NCBI GenBank assembly: GCA_947178145.1
Contig: CAMWXE010000018.1
Location: forward strand, 1-64,000
From: an uncultured Lachnospiraceae bacterium
GTDB taxonomy: Bacteria > Bacillota > Clostridia > Lachnospirales > Lachnospiraceae
Direction of reading: 5' to 3'
Length of the DNA: 64,000 nucleotides
Shown here in pieces: positions 1 to 7,155 of this stretch (its first letter is position 1; every line of letters begins with the position of its first letter). The notes beneath the pieces are model-generated. The model was given only the letters and a program-made list of their open reading frames with translations. It was not told where the DNA came from and did not search any database. Both the position numbers and the translations under genes were made by a program.

Positions 1-42
1 TCATATATAATAAAAGGCTTCAAAATTTGAGCGTTAATTTTT

Positions 43-150
43 CTACAGTTCCTTAATCTGCATGTTCTTTGACTCCGGCATCGCATCCTTTATATATCTT
101 GGTTGGCTGTTTTCATAGACATTTACATGGTTTTCTTCTATTCTCAACAT
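43..150 (-). CDS. Possible small protein, 35 residues
   Basis: A short reading frame beginning MLRIEENHVNVYENSQPR and ending KNMQIKEL. It is preceded by GAAGGAGAG about six bases before the ATG, a good Shine-Dalgarno match, and lies downstream of the unknown protein at 269-874 on the same strand with a 118-base gap. It is hydrophilic, with no signal peptide, membrane segment or cysteine. I do not recognise the family. The only support is the SD site and position, so it may be chance; the remaining bases 1-42 and 151-268 show nothing else I can name. Confidence 0.3.
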   Translation of the reverse strand: MLRIEENHVNVYENSQPRYIKDAMPESKNMQIKEL

Positions 151-268
151 TCGCCCACTCTCCTTCTATCGCAATTTTGTATCGTTGGGAACTGTTCATG
201 GCGGTCAAAATGATTGGTCGCTGTCTTGTCTCCCTTCTCCTCCTATATCAAATCATATGATTATGAAA

Positions 269-874
269 TTAAGCCTTGATATCAAATGAACTTTGCATGT
301 TTTCAAACTCCATCGCACTGCTGTCTGCCTGGACAGCCCCGTTTTCTGCCTCCCGCCACGCCGCGTTATAGATCGAGCACAGGTTGGTCTGTCTGGCCGC
401 CTCCGCGTTTGTGGTGTACATCGTCCAGCCATTATTGGAGTACGTTGCCACCATCTCGCCGTTGCTGTCATAGAATTCTATGTAATCGCTCTGGCCGGAG
501 GGCTGTTTTTGATATTTGACCTTCCCCTCGAGCAGCGTCGCTATAAAGTCGATCGGCTTTGACATCACCTGATTGTTCCTCGACACTGCCTTCAAACCAG
601 AGGTTATGATGCCTTTCCTGTCCGGTGACACTTCGGACGTGTAGCGCTTCATCAGCTCGACAAACCCGTCAGACTGATTTTGAAATTTCCCGTTTTCATA
701 ATCCTGATAAGCCTGTTCCATGATCCGCTTTCTGTATTCTCCCTCACTGACGCCGCTTTTTTTCTTAGTATACACATAGTCACCGCTGAAATCAGGCAGC
801 GGTATCCCTCCAATACTGCCTGTTCCCGACATAAAGCGGCATTGTGACGAAATACTGTTTAAGTTGATTTGCAT
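269..874 (-). CDS. Conserved-looking protein of unknown function, 201 aa
   Basis: A soluble 201-residue protein with no signal peptide, membrane helix or metal-binding cysteine pattern. The N-terminus (MQINLNSISSQCRFMSGTGS) is rich in Ser, Asn and Gly. Residues about 30-110 are charged and probably helical, and residues 125-165 (IEFYDSNGEMVATYSNNG) look like a small beta unit. The start is supported by GGGGAGGGATATAGAAT before the ATG. I do not recognise the family. It has its own intergenic space on both sides, so no operon context informs its role. Codon use resembles the neighbouring genes and the frame is intact, so it is very likely a real gene. Confidence 0.7.
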   Translation of the reverse strand: MQINLNSISSQCRFMSGTGSIGGIPLPDFSGDYVYTKKKSGVSEGEYRKRIMEQAYQDYENGKFQNQSDGFVELMKRYTSEVSPDRKGIITSGLKAVSRNNQVMSKPIDFIATLLEGKVKYQKQPSGQSDYIEFYDSNGEMVATYSNNGWTMYTTNAEAARQTNLCSIYNAAWREAENGAVQADSSAMEFENMQSSFDIKA

Positions 875-1037
875 ATTCTATATCCCTCCCCTAAACTTTT
901 TTATACACTGCTCCCTGTGCCCCGACAAATCCATTTCTGTTTTAGATATCGGCTGACATTCCTCCTTTCACAACCTCTATTGCACCAAACGACTATATTT
1001 CAAGCTGTACGTTTTCTCACGGAATGCGCAGTTCAGC

Positions 1038-1064
1038 GCATTCCTGACCTGTGAACAGTAACGT
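1038..1064. repeat. 27-bp intergenic repeat, copy 1
   Basis: The 27-bp sequence starting GCATTCCTGACCTGTGAA recurs at 8608-8634 with one mismatch (AAC versus AAA). It overlaps a perfect 9-bp inverted repeat, GGAATGCGC (1021-1029) and GCGCATTCC (1036-1044). The 3' part, TGTGAACAGTAAC, resembles the inner edge of the terminal repeats of the miniature element at 4044-4186, so a decayed relative is possible. Most of the 400-base gap 875-1274 is this repeat, the promoter at 1102-1130 and the hairpin at 1176-1211. Confidence 0.6.
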
Positions 1065-1101
1065 CATTCTCTTAACTGTATAAAATTTCTCAAATTTTCG
1101 C

Positions 1102-1130
1102 TTACATAAAATAGTTTTTTGTGCTAAAAT
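1102..1130 (+). promoter_or_regulatory. Candidate promoter for the CarD-like gene
   Basis: TTACAT at 1102-1107, a 17-bp spacer, and TAAAAT at 1125-1130 preceded by TGC (extended -10). The -35 box is weak. It would start transcription near 1137 and give a leader of about 138 bases containing the hairpin at 1176-1211. Confidence 0.4.
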
Positions 1131-1175
1131 AGGTTTATAAAGGTTTCTGGTAATTATGTGTATCGACAGGCTGCT

Positions 1176-1211
1176 TCACATTTGATTTCCGAATGTGATA
1201 GCGGTTTTTTT
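1176..1211 (+). terminator. Terminator-like hairpin in the CarD leader
   Basis: TCACATT (1176-1182) pairs with AATGTGA (1192-1198), followed after six bases by a run of seven T (1205-1211). It lies 63 bases before the CarD-like start codon and after the candidate promoter. It could attenuate that gene or end a small transcript; the stem is AT-rich and moderate in strength. Confidence 0.35.
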
Positions 1212-1274
1212 ATACACAGTTCTGTTCATTACTGAGGAATTGTGAAAATGATTCCTTTGGAAAGGAGTTTTTGA

Positions 1275-1784
1275 ATGTTTCAAATTGGAAGTATCGTAAT
1301 GCACCCGTCGGCTGGTGTGTGTAATATCGAAGATATCCGGGAAGAAAAGCTGACCGGACAAAAGCGCACGTATTACATCATGCACCCTGTCTCAGACAAC
1401 AACGGCACAACAACGATCTATGTCCCTGTGGACACTGACAAAGTCCACCTCAGGAAGCTCATGGGCAAAGACGAAATCATCAGCATCATCAAACATTCCA
1501 CGACAGAGAACATTGAATGGATTGACAATACCAACCTCAGAAAGGCTGCCTACTCCGAAATTCTCCGCAGTGACAATACCAGCAGAATCATCGCGCTGAT
1601 CACCGTTCTCCACACCAAGAAAGAACACACGACCAAGGCCGGTAAAAAGTTTTCTGCATTTGATGACAAAATTCTGCACGACGCCGAAAAGAAAATCCAT
1701 CAGGAATTTTCCCACGCGCTGTCCATGCAGGAGGAGGAAATACCCAAATTTATCATCACACAGTTATCCGCTGAGCCAGTATAA
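1275..1784 (+). CDS. CarD-family transcriptional regulator
   Basis: A 169-residue protein of the CarD/CdnL/TRCF RNA polymerase-interacting family. The N-terminal 60 residues carry the characteristic start (FQIGSIVMHPSAGVCNIEDI) and a beta-rich fold (YYIMHPVSDNNGTTTIYVPV) that in family members binds the polymerase beta subunit at promoters. The C-terminal 100 residues are helical and basic, as in the DNA-contacting domain of CdnL. Size fits CarD proteins of clostridia. GGAAAGGAG precedes the ATG. It is a single-gene unit: promoter and hairpin upstream, strong terminator immediately downstream. Specific targets cannot be inferred from the sequence. Confidence 0.88.
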   Translation: MFQIGSIVMHPSAGVCNIEDIREEKLTGQKRTYYIMHPVSDNNGTTTIYVPVDTDKVHLRKLMGKDEIISIIKHSTTENIEWIDNTNLRKAAYSEILRSDNTSRIIALITVLHTKKEHTTKAGKKFSAFDDKILHDAEKKIHQEFSHALSMQEEEIPKFIITQLSAEPV

Positions 1785-1791
1785 AAATCGT

Positions 1792-1825
1792 AAAAACCGC
1801 AGGCGTCATACAACCTGCGGTTTTT
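1792..1825. terminator. Bidirectional intrinsic terminator
   Basis: AAAACCGCAGG pairs with CCTGCGGTTTT around an 11-base loop, with A and T tracts on both sides. It ends the CarD-like gene on the plus strand, and its T tract contains the stop codon of the convergent minus-strand gene at 1824. Confidence 0.9.
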
Positions 1826-2564
1826 AGCTTCTATGATTCTTTTGTCCAAAATGAAGTTCACGCAGCCCTTCCACCTCATCGCATACCGTTTTCAAATGGC
1901 AGGTGCCGCAATCCATATTGAGACTTGTAAAAATGTGGTTGAGCGACTGTGTAATCTGCTCTGCCCTGCCGAGCATTTCCTCCAGTGCACGATAATCAAA
2001 ATCCCTGTGCGTGACAAAAATCACGTTGACATTCCTCACCTGGGAAATCTTGAGATATCGCTCCAGATACATCTGCCCGACATCGATAAAACTGATGTTC
2101 TTTTTCAGGGCTTTTTTGCTGATGCGCACTGGTTCCCGCTGGCTTACCGGGGAGATGCGCGCCATGAATCCCTCCGGATGAATGTGATAGCGCACATAGT
2201 CAATTTCGCGAATTTTGCGGTACAGTGCTTCCTCGTCGGTGTTTGCGGTCACCTGAAGAAACACAATCCGCGCATAGGACTGACTCTCCGAAATCTGAGT
2301 CAGGTCATTTCCATACAAGTATACGCCCTGTGGAGCCAGCAAAGGTTTCGCCGTGCAGAGACAGCCGCTTAAGCCAAGCGTGTTCTGCCCGCCAAGCTCA
2401 TATGCCGTCTCTTTCCCGAGTATCATGTGATGCCCGCCCGCGTCGGGCCATGCCCTTGACGGCTTTTCCAGCCTCGCCTCTTCCATCGCCGCAATATGAT
2501 TCAATTGTCCGCAAATATTGGTTATCATCTCGTCAAACAGATTCATTCTCTTATCGCAATCCAA
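1824..2564 (-). CDS. Stand-alone acetyl-CoA synthase (CdhC/AcsB) middle-domain protein
   Basis: A 246-residue protein that aligns by eye with the region of the acetyl-CoA synthase alpha/beta subunit (CdhC/AcsB) between the CODH-binding domain and the A-cluster. Matching landmarks include AYELGGQNT (AcsB VEMGGNRT), a G-DLTQI turn (AcsB GPDIDQI), PEGFMARIS, VRISKKALKKNISFIDVG (AcsB LRVSKDAVAKGFRFKNYG) and VNVIFVTHRD. It ends soon after DCGTCHLKTVC, which sits where AcsB has the first A-cluster cysteines (CVLCQSFAPNHVC). The rest of the A-cluster domain is absent, so acetyl-CoA synthesis is not expected. Role unknown; metal or protein binding is possible. The start is TTG with AGGA five bases upstream; ATG at 2546 is an alternative. 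No Wood-Ljungdahl genes lie nearby. Confidence 0.55.
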   Translation of the reverse strand: MDCDKRMNLFDEMITNICGQLNHIAAMEEARLEKPSRAWPDAGGHHMILGKETAYELGGQNTLGLSGCLCTAKPLLAPQGVYLYGNDLTQISESQSYARIVFLQVTANTDEEALYRKIREIDYVRYHIHPEGFMARISPVSQREPVRISKKALKKNISFIDVGQMYLERYLKISQVRNVNVIFVTHRDFDYRALEEMLGRAEQITQSLNHIFTSLNMDCGTCHLKTVCDEVEGLRELHFGQKNHRS

Positions 2565-2579
2565 TAAGGTCCTGTCAAC

Positions 2580-2744
2580 TTACAGGCGTTTTTCCTTTTT
2601 AACTTTGTCATAGTGTTTTGATATCACAGGCATCATCTTTGCCGCTGCCTTCATGTCAAGATTGAAAAAATACACGATAAAAGTCAACAGGAAAAATACT
2701 GCTGCCGCAATCAACACACCCAGTAAAACTTTTGCAATGATCAT
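2580..2744 (-). CDS. Small single-span membrane protein, 54 aa
   Basis: A 54-residue frame. Residues 4-28 form one hydrophobic helix (VLLGVLIAAAVFFLLTFIVY) followed by a basic cytosolic-type tail ending KHYDKVKKEKRL. A GAAAGAGAG purine stretch precedes the ATG. It sits in the gap between the lipoprotein gene (start 3854, stop 2775) and the acetyl-CoA-synthase-like gene (start 2564), 16 bases before the latter, so cotranscription is likely. I do not recognise a family. Confidence 0.6.
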   Translation of the reverse strand: MIIAKVLLGVLIAAAVFFLLTFIVYFFNLDMKAAAKMMPVISKHYDKVKKEKRL

Positions 2745-2774
2745 AACAACTCTCTTTCAACACGATTGATACAG

Positions 2775-3854
2775 CTACCCTACATTAATCATATTATTGT
2801 AGTCATTGATCAGTGATGAAAGTCCCGCGTCAAAAGAGGACAATGAACAATGACCTGCAAAGCTTGAACCTATGTCGAACGAGCTCAGTTCCTCCCCTTC
2901 TTTTACTTTCTGGAGCACTTCTGTCAGAGAAACCTTGGTCTCCTTCAAATCCCTGATAAAGCTGCTCCACCAGCCATACTTGGAGATTCCTTCTGCTGCA
3001 AGTTTTTCCTCATCCCCGTCATACGCAAGCAGCGCATCCACATTGGCAACGAACTCATCATAAAGCGGCTGAATTTTTTCCAAATCCATATCCAGAATAT
3101 TTTCATCCCATACATCCTGTTCATACAGCTCGTTCTCTATTTCATTGGCAACATCGATTACCATATTCATCGTATAAAGTACTTCATAGCCTTGCTCCAG
3201 CATCTGTGCGTATGCTATTTCCTGATGTTCCTTAGCGACAATATCCAGCTCCGCCATAAATGCGTCACCAGTGTCAATGTACTCCACCAGTGAATTCATC
3301 AATACCGTGTGATACTCCTGTGCCTTCTGGTAATCATCATCCAAATACGATTTCATATCTGTATAGACTTCAATATCATTGAGTGTCTCTATGACCAAAC
3401 TCAGAGATGGATACAGTTTCAGATACGCCTCGTCCAGTTCACTCTTATCACTCTTGCTGTTCGCCATCTCGTACGTGTTCTCAACGTCCTCAATGTTATA
3501 CTCTGACAAAGAATAGCAGTCAAAATAGTCATCATCCTCGTCCAGCAGCGTAAACTCCATCTGTTCAATGTCCACATAATTAAAATACCGTTCCAGAGAA
3601 GAATCCAACCGGCCCAACATAAAATTATTGATTGCAATGTAGTTGTTGTAAAGCTCCTGATCCAGCTCCTCCAGTTCCTCACTTGACATTTCTGTCTCTG
3701 TCTCCGTGCTGGCAGGCGTCTCCGGCGCATCCTGTGTCGTCACATCCATATCCTCGAAAACACTTCTGCCGCCGGAAATAGAAGCTCCCTGACACGCTGT
3801 CACGGAACAGGCCATCATTAACGCAGTCAAAATAATACTACTCTTTCTTCTCAT
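2775..3854 (-). CDS. DUF3829 (YiiG-like) lipoprotein
   Basis: A 359-residue exported lipoprotein. The N-terminus MRRKSSIILTALMMACSVTAC has a basic n-region, a hydrophobic core and a lipobox ending at Cys21, so it should be lipid-anchored on the outer face of the membrane. A Ser/Thr/Glu-rich linker (about 25-60) leads to a helical acidic domain with the YNNYIAINNFMLGRLD motif typical of DUF3829. No catalytic residues are evident and the function of the family is unknown. GGAGAAGATA precedes the start. The upstream gap 3855-4210 carries an AT-rich promoter-like region and the miniature element at 4044-4186. Confidence 0.7.
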   Translation of the reverse strand: MRRKSSIILTALMMACSVTACQGASISGGRSVFEDMDVTTQDAPETPASTETETEMSSEELEELDQELYNNYIAINNFMLGRLDSSLERYFNYVDIEQMEFTLLDEDDDYFDCYSLSEYNIEDVENTYEMANSKSDKSELDEAYLKLYPSLSLVIETLNDIEVYTDMKSYLDDDYQKAQEYHTVLMNSLVEYIDTGDAFMAELDIVAKEHQEIAYAQMLEQGYEVLYTMNMVIDVANEIENELYEQDVWDENILDMDLEKIQPLYDEFVANVDALLAYDGDEEKLAAEGISKYGWWSSFIRDLKETKVSLTEVLQKVKEGEELSSFDIGSSFAGHCSLSSFDAGLSSLINDYNNMINVG

Positions 3855-4043
3855 TATCTTCTCCCTTTCATCTCTTTTTAATTTTTTACTCTAAACATTT
3901 CTTTACTTTTCAAAAAAGTATCCTTTTTAGAGTCTATTTTCTCGTATGCTGTGCAATTCCTATACTGGAAATATTATTATATCACAAATATTTCAAAAAG
4001 AAAATCCCCCTTTTCGCATTCTCCGCCACGCAGTGACATAGTA

Positions 4044-4186
4044 GTTACTTTTCACACCCACGCCAAAGTAGTGGGAATCATGCGCCAAAATGCTTGCCCT
4101 TTAGCATTTTGTGTGCAAAATCTGTTATAATTCACACCTCAATAACGTATAAGCTAATAAAAACTTGCGTGGGTGTGAATTGTAAC
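4044..4186. mobile_element. 143-bp miniature inverted-repeat element, copy A
   Basis: The ends are inverted repeats: the left end reads GTTACTTTTCACACCCACGC and the right end in reverse complement reads GTTACAATTCACACCCACGC. CATAGTA flanks the element directly on both sides (4037-4043 and 4187-4193), a target duplication. A third internal copy of the end motif (GTTATAATTCACACC) lies near the middle. A second 143-bp copy in inverted orientation is at 21241-21383, differing at about eight positions by eye. It encodes no protein. It lies 24 bases beyond the stop of the ABC permease gene. Confidence 0.85.
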
Positions 4187-4210
4187 CATAGTATTAATGT
4201 AGAAAGTTAC

Positions 4211-5005
4211 TCACATTTTCGCCTGCATCAGGCTGCTTGAGGAATACCGCCTCAGTCCGCGGTAAAACACAAATACCGCCAGCGCAGACAAAAGAATCAG
4301 ATACCCGAACACCATCAGCATCTTTGCCGCATCAAACTCCATCATAATGTGCACCGGGTGATAGATCATCATGCCCACCGGAATCACATTGTAGAGCAGA
4401 AACCGCGCTGTCCCCTTAAAGATACCGTCCGGATAGGTGGAAAAACTGGTCATGATGCCCACGATATGATTTCCGAACATCTCCGCACGCCCGAACCAGA
4501 AGGCTAAGCTGCCCAGCAGCAGGGCAGCTGCTGTCATAATCACTGCCCCTGTCACCGTAAACAGCAAAAATAGAAAAAAGCGCTCCACGCGAAAGCAAAA
4601 GATACAGATCAGCACCAGTCCATACAGCAGGTCCCCAATTGCCGAAATGTTTGTCTCAGACGTCATCACACTGAGCAGGACATTCTTTGGCTGTACCAGG
4701 TACGAATCCAGCTTGCCATTGATAATCAAATCCGGCAGCGAAAACACCCTCGCAAACAAAATCCGCGACAGGCCAAAGCTGCTCGCGGCAAGCCCCCACA
4801 ACAGCATGACCTCGCGCATGGTGTATCCGCCGACATCGTCCCTGAGGCGCAGCAGGATAACCCACTGTACAATAAATGTCGCATTGTTGAACATCATAAA
4901 CAAAATATTTGTCACGAACGTAACCTTGTTGAGCATCTCCCGCATAATATTGTATTTGACAGAGAGCGCGCACACGCGCACCTGATTTTTAACCGCCGTT
5001 AACAT
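4211..5005 (-). CDS. ABC-2 type exporter permease, second subunit
   Basis: A 264-residue membrane protein with about six hydrophobic segments, of the ABC-2 permease group that pairs with COG4586-type ATPases (COG3694/COG4587 type, PF06182). It is the third gene of a minus-strand operon after the ATPase (5777-6769) and the first permease (4989-5780). The start is placed at MLTAVKNQ because GGGAGGAAGC lies just before it; an upstream in-frame ATG at 5029 has no SD. It overlaps the stop of the preceding gene. The two permeases likely form a heterodimeric channel. Substrate unknown; such transporters export lipids, peptides or drugs. Confidence 0.85.
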   Translation of the reverse strand: MLTAVKNQVRVCALSVKYNIMREMLNKVTFVTNILFMMFNNATFIVQWVILLRLRDDVGGYTMREVMLLWGLAASSFGLSRILFARVFSLPDLIINGKLDSYLVQPKNVLLSVMTSETNISAIGDLLYGLVLICIFCFRVERFFLFLLFTVTGAVIMTAAALLLGSLAFWFGRAEMFGNHIVGIMTSFSTYPDGIFKGTARFLLYNVIPVGMMIYHPVHIMMEFDAAKMLMVFGYLILLSALAVFVFYRGLRRYSSSSLMQAKM

Positions 5006-5780
5006 ACAGCTTCCTCCCTCCCCTTTCATAGATCAAAAACATGATTCCACAGCCAACCGCCAGATAAAGCACCTGCGCAAACAAAATCTCCAGATACTTT
5101 TCCGCGCTGAAATCCACAATCAATTTTGCCGGTCCATAGCATACAGTATAGATCGGTGTCAGCTTCAATACCGGCTGCAGCGCCGCCGGGAAAATCTCGA
5201 CTGGAAAGATCGTTCCCACCACCAGTATCAGCTTGTCATACAGCCACTGGAACGGATTGGCGTCCTCAATCCAGAACGAGAGCATGCTGATGCAGATCTT
5301 AAACACCGCATGGATTGTCACCCCCAGCATAATACATGGAACTACCGCCAGAAGTGTGGCCGGATGAAAATGCGGAATCTCCCCCACCATGGTCACTCCG
5401 ATCACCGTCGTGAGCACTGCATACATTGGCAGCTGAATGTTCCACTCCCCTGTAAATTTTGCCAGGATAAACAGCGGATAGCGGTAGGGCTTATTGACCA
5501 GATATGCAATGTTTCCGCCGCGGATATCGGTTGACACCTGCTGCCTGACCGTCGAGGAGCGCGCGCCAAACCAGATCATCTCCGTTATCATGACATACCA
5601 TATCATCTGTTCCTTCGTATACCCCGCAATCAGATCGCCCGGCGCCGCATACATGTAATCCCATAGATTGATAAACACAAAGATCAGGATAAAGTAACTG
5701 ATAAACCCCATCGCAATATTCGCCGTGTACTGCAGGTTCTCCATCAGCACCGAGCGGTAGATCACCACATATTTTCTCAT
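4989..5780 (-). CDS. ABC-2 type exporter permease, first subunit
   Basis: A 263-residue polytopic protein with about six transmembrane helices (for example residues 20-40 and 108-130) and a basic C-terminus (YERGGRKLYVNGG). It belongs to the ABC-2 permease group partnered with COG4586 ATPases. The ATG overlaps the ATPase stop codon as ATGA, a mark of translational coupling. Together with the next permease it would form the membrane part of the exporter. No substrate can be read from sequence or neighbours; the adjacent upstream gene makes cyclopropane fatty acids but has a separate promoter boundary. Confidence 0.85.
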   Translation of the reverse strand: MRKYVVIYRSVLMENLQYTANIAMGFISYFILIFVFINLWDYMYAAPGDLIAGYTKEQMIWYVMITEMIWFGARSSTVRQQVSTDIRGGNIAYLVNKPYRYPLFILAKFTGEWNIQLPMYAVLTTVIGVTMVGEIPHFHPATLLAVVPCIMLGVTIHAVFKICISMLSFWIEDANPFQWLYDKLILVVGTIFPVEIFPAALQPVLKLTPIYTVCYGPAKLIVDFSAEKYLEILFAQVLYLAVGCGIMFLIYERGGRKLYVNGG

Positions 5781-6769
5781 AATCCGTCTGTCCTCCCCTC
5801 TGACTGGTAGATTTCCATGATAATATTCTCCAGCGGAATATTGGAGATATTGATATCCTCCACATGCTCCGCGTCGATGCTGCGGAGCGCGTCGCTGATC
5901 TTCATGACGGAAGTGTCCACCTCAAATCTGACATGGCCGCCCTTTCTTTTGAGAACCGTCATGCCCTCCATCGGCGGCAGCGCTGCCTCCTCCTGCAATT
6001 TTACCTCCACGATTTTTCTGTTCAGGTAGTGATATTTCAAGTGTTCCATCGAGTCGTCCATCACGATCTGCCCGGAATTGACGATGACGATGCGCCTGCA
6101 GAGCTTCTCGATATCACCGATGTCGTGGCTGGTCAGAAAGATGGTCGTGTGGAGCTCCCTGTTCATCTGCCTGATCAGCATGCGGATATTCTCCTTCACA
6201 ACCGGGTCCAGGCCGATGGTCGGCTCATCCAGAAACAATACTTTCGGCCTGTGAATCAGCGATGCCACGATCTCACAGCGGATGCGCTGCCCCAGCGAGA
6301 GATTCCTGACCGGTATGTTGATAAAGTCAGCGAGTTCAAAGATATCCGCAAGTTCCGCGATGCGCTTCTCCGTCTCATCGCCTGAGAGATCATAAATCGC
6401 ACCGAAGAAGCGAAAATTGTCATACGGCGTCAGGTGCGTCCAGAGCTGTTCTTTCTGCCCGAATACCGTGCCGATCTGATAGGCAAGCTGCTTTCTCTTT
6501 TTCACCGGATCAATGCCCAGCACTTCCACCCTGCCGCCGTCCGGGTACAAGATGCCTGTCAGCATCTTGATCGTCGTGCTCTTACCGGCCCCGTTCGGAC
6601 CGATAAATGCGAGGACCTCTCCCTCCTCCACGCCAAACGATACCTTGTCTACCGCCTTGATTTCCTCCGTCTGCGGGTGAAAAATCGCCTTGATGCTGCC
6701 CTTCATTCCCTTCTCCTTGTGCTTCACCCGAAAGTTCTTGGATAACTCCTCCGCCTCAATTACCTTCAT
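5777..6769 (-). CDS. ABC exporter ATP-binding protein (COG4586 type)
   Basis: A 330-residue ATPase with all the expected motifs in order: Walker A GPNGAGKST (about 58-66), Q-loop, signature LSLGQ (about 158), Walker B VLFLDEPTIGLD (about 182) and H-loop TSHD (about 216). The N-terminal extension with FHPQTEEIKAVDKVSF is typical of COG4586. The C-terminal 90 residues form the usual small regulatory domain. GGAGGGACAGGCA precedes the ATG. A strong terminator-like hairpin ends only about 30 bases before the start, too close for a separate promoter, so the operon is probably transcribed from 7079-7107 and controlled at that hairpin. Confidence 0.9.
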   Translation of the reverse strand: MKVIEAEELSKNFRVKHKEKGMKGSIKAIFHPQTEEIKAVDKVSFGVEEGEVLAFIGPNGAGKSTTIKMLTGILYPDGGRVEVLGIDPVKKRKQLAYQIGTVFGQKEQLWTHLTPYDNFRFFGAIYDLSGDETEKRIAELADIFELADFINIPVRNLSLGQRIRCEIVASLIHRPKVLFLDEPTIGLDPVVKENIRMLIRQMNRELHTTIFLTSHDIGDIEKLCRRIVIVNSGQIVMDDSMEHLKYHYLNRKIVEVKLQEEAALPPMEGMTVLKRKGGHVRFEVDTSVMKISDALRSIDAEHVEDINISNIPLENIIMEIYQSEGRTDGL

Positions 6770-6800
6770 TGCCTGTCCCTCCTGTTTTTCAATATTGTAT

Positions 6801-6850
6801 GAAAAAAAGCCGTCATGTTACATACACTTCAATGTATATACCATGCGGCT
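6801..6850 (-). terminator. Attenuator-type terminator before the ABC exporter
   Basis: On the minus strand AGCCGCATG pairs with CATGACGGCT (one bulge), the intervening bases extend the stem (TATACATT with GTGTATG), and a run of seven T follows (6802-6808). It ends about 30 bases before the ATPase ATG. An upstream ATGCGG (plus 6903-6908) can pair with CCGCAT of the terminator's left arm (plus 6843-6848), a possible antiterminator. Another stem, TAGGAC/GTCTTA with a GAAAG loop, lies at 6916-6932. Confidence 0.65.
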
Positions 6851-6955
6851 CTTTAAACCATAATCATTTATCGTGATAACCTGTTGCAATCACTTCCGAT
6901 TACCGCATAGCCAAATAAGACCTTTCGTCCTACGGCCACGCGCTCCACCAGTTCT

Positions 6956-7042
6956 CTACCGGGAATCGTCTGTGACCGTATGCTGAAAAATCTGATACTG
7001 CGGCATAATCGAAATAAATAGTCCGTTACTATAATTCAACAT
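6956..7042 (-). CDS. Candidate 28-residue leader peptide of the ABC exporter operon
   Basis: A 28-residue frame, MLNYSNGLFISIMPQYQIFQ followed by HTVTDDSR, with CAGGAGAGAACA directly before the ATG (GGAG at good spacing). It begins about 30 bases after a strong promoter and is followed by the stem at 6916-6932 and the terminator at 6801-6850. This resembles leader peptides that control drug-resistance genes by ribosome stalling, but the peptide itself is not one I recognise. It could equally be a small protein in its own right. Confidence 0.5.
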   Translation of the reverse strand: MLNYSNGLFISIMPQYQIFQHTVTDDSR

Positions 7043-7078
7043 TGTTCTCTCCTGCTTCTGAATCTGTAAATTTTCGAT

Positions 7079-7107
7079 AGTATAGCACAGTATTTTGCAA
7101 AAGGCAA
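7079..7107 (-). promoter_or_regulatory. Promoter for leader peptide and ABC exporter
   Basis: On the minus strand: TTGCCT (7102-7107), 17-bp spacer, TATACT (7079-7084) preceded by TGC, an extended -10. It lies about 50 bases after the cyclopropane synthase stop codon and predicts a start near 7072. Confidence 0.65.
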
Positions 7108-7155
7108 GCAATTTTTCACCGGCTCTTATCTCTTTCAACCGTCACATGCCCCTTT

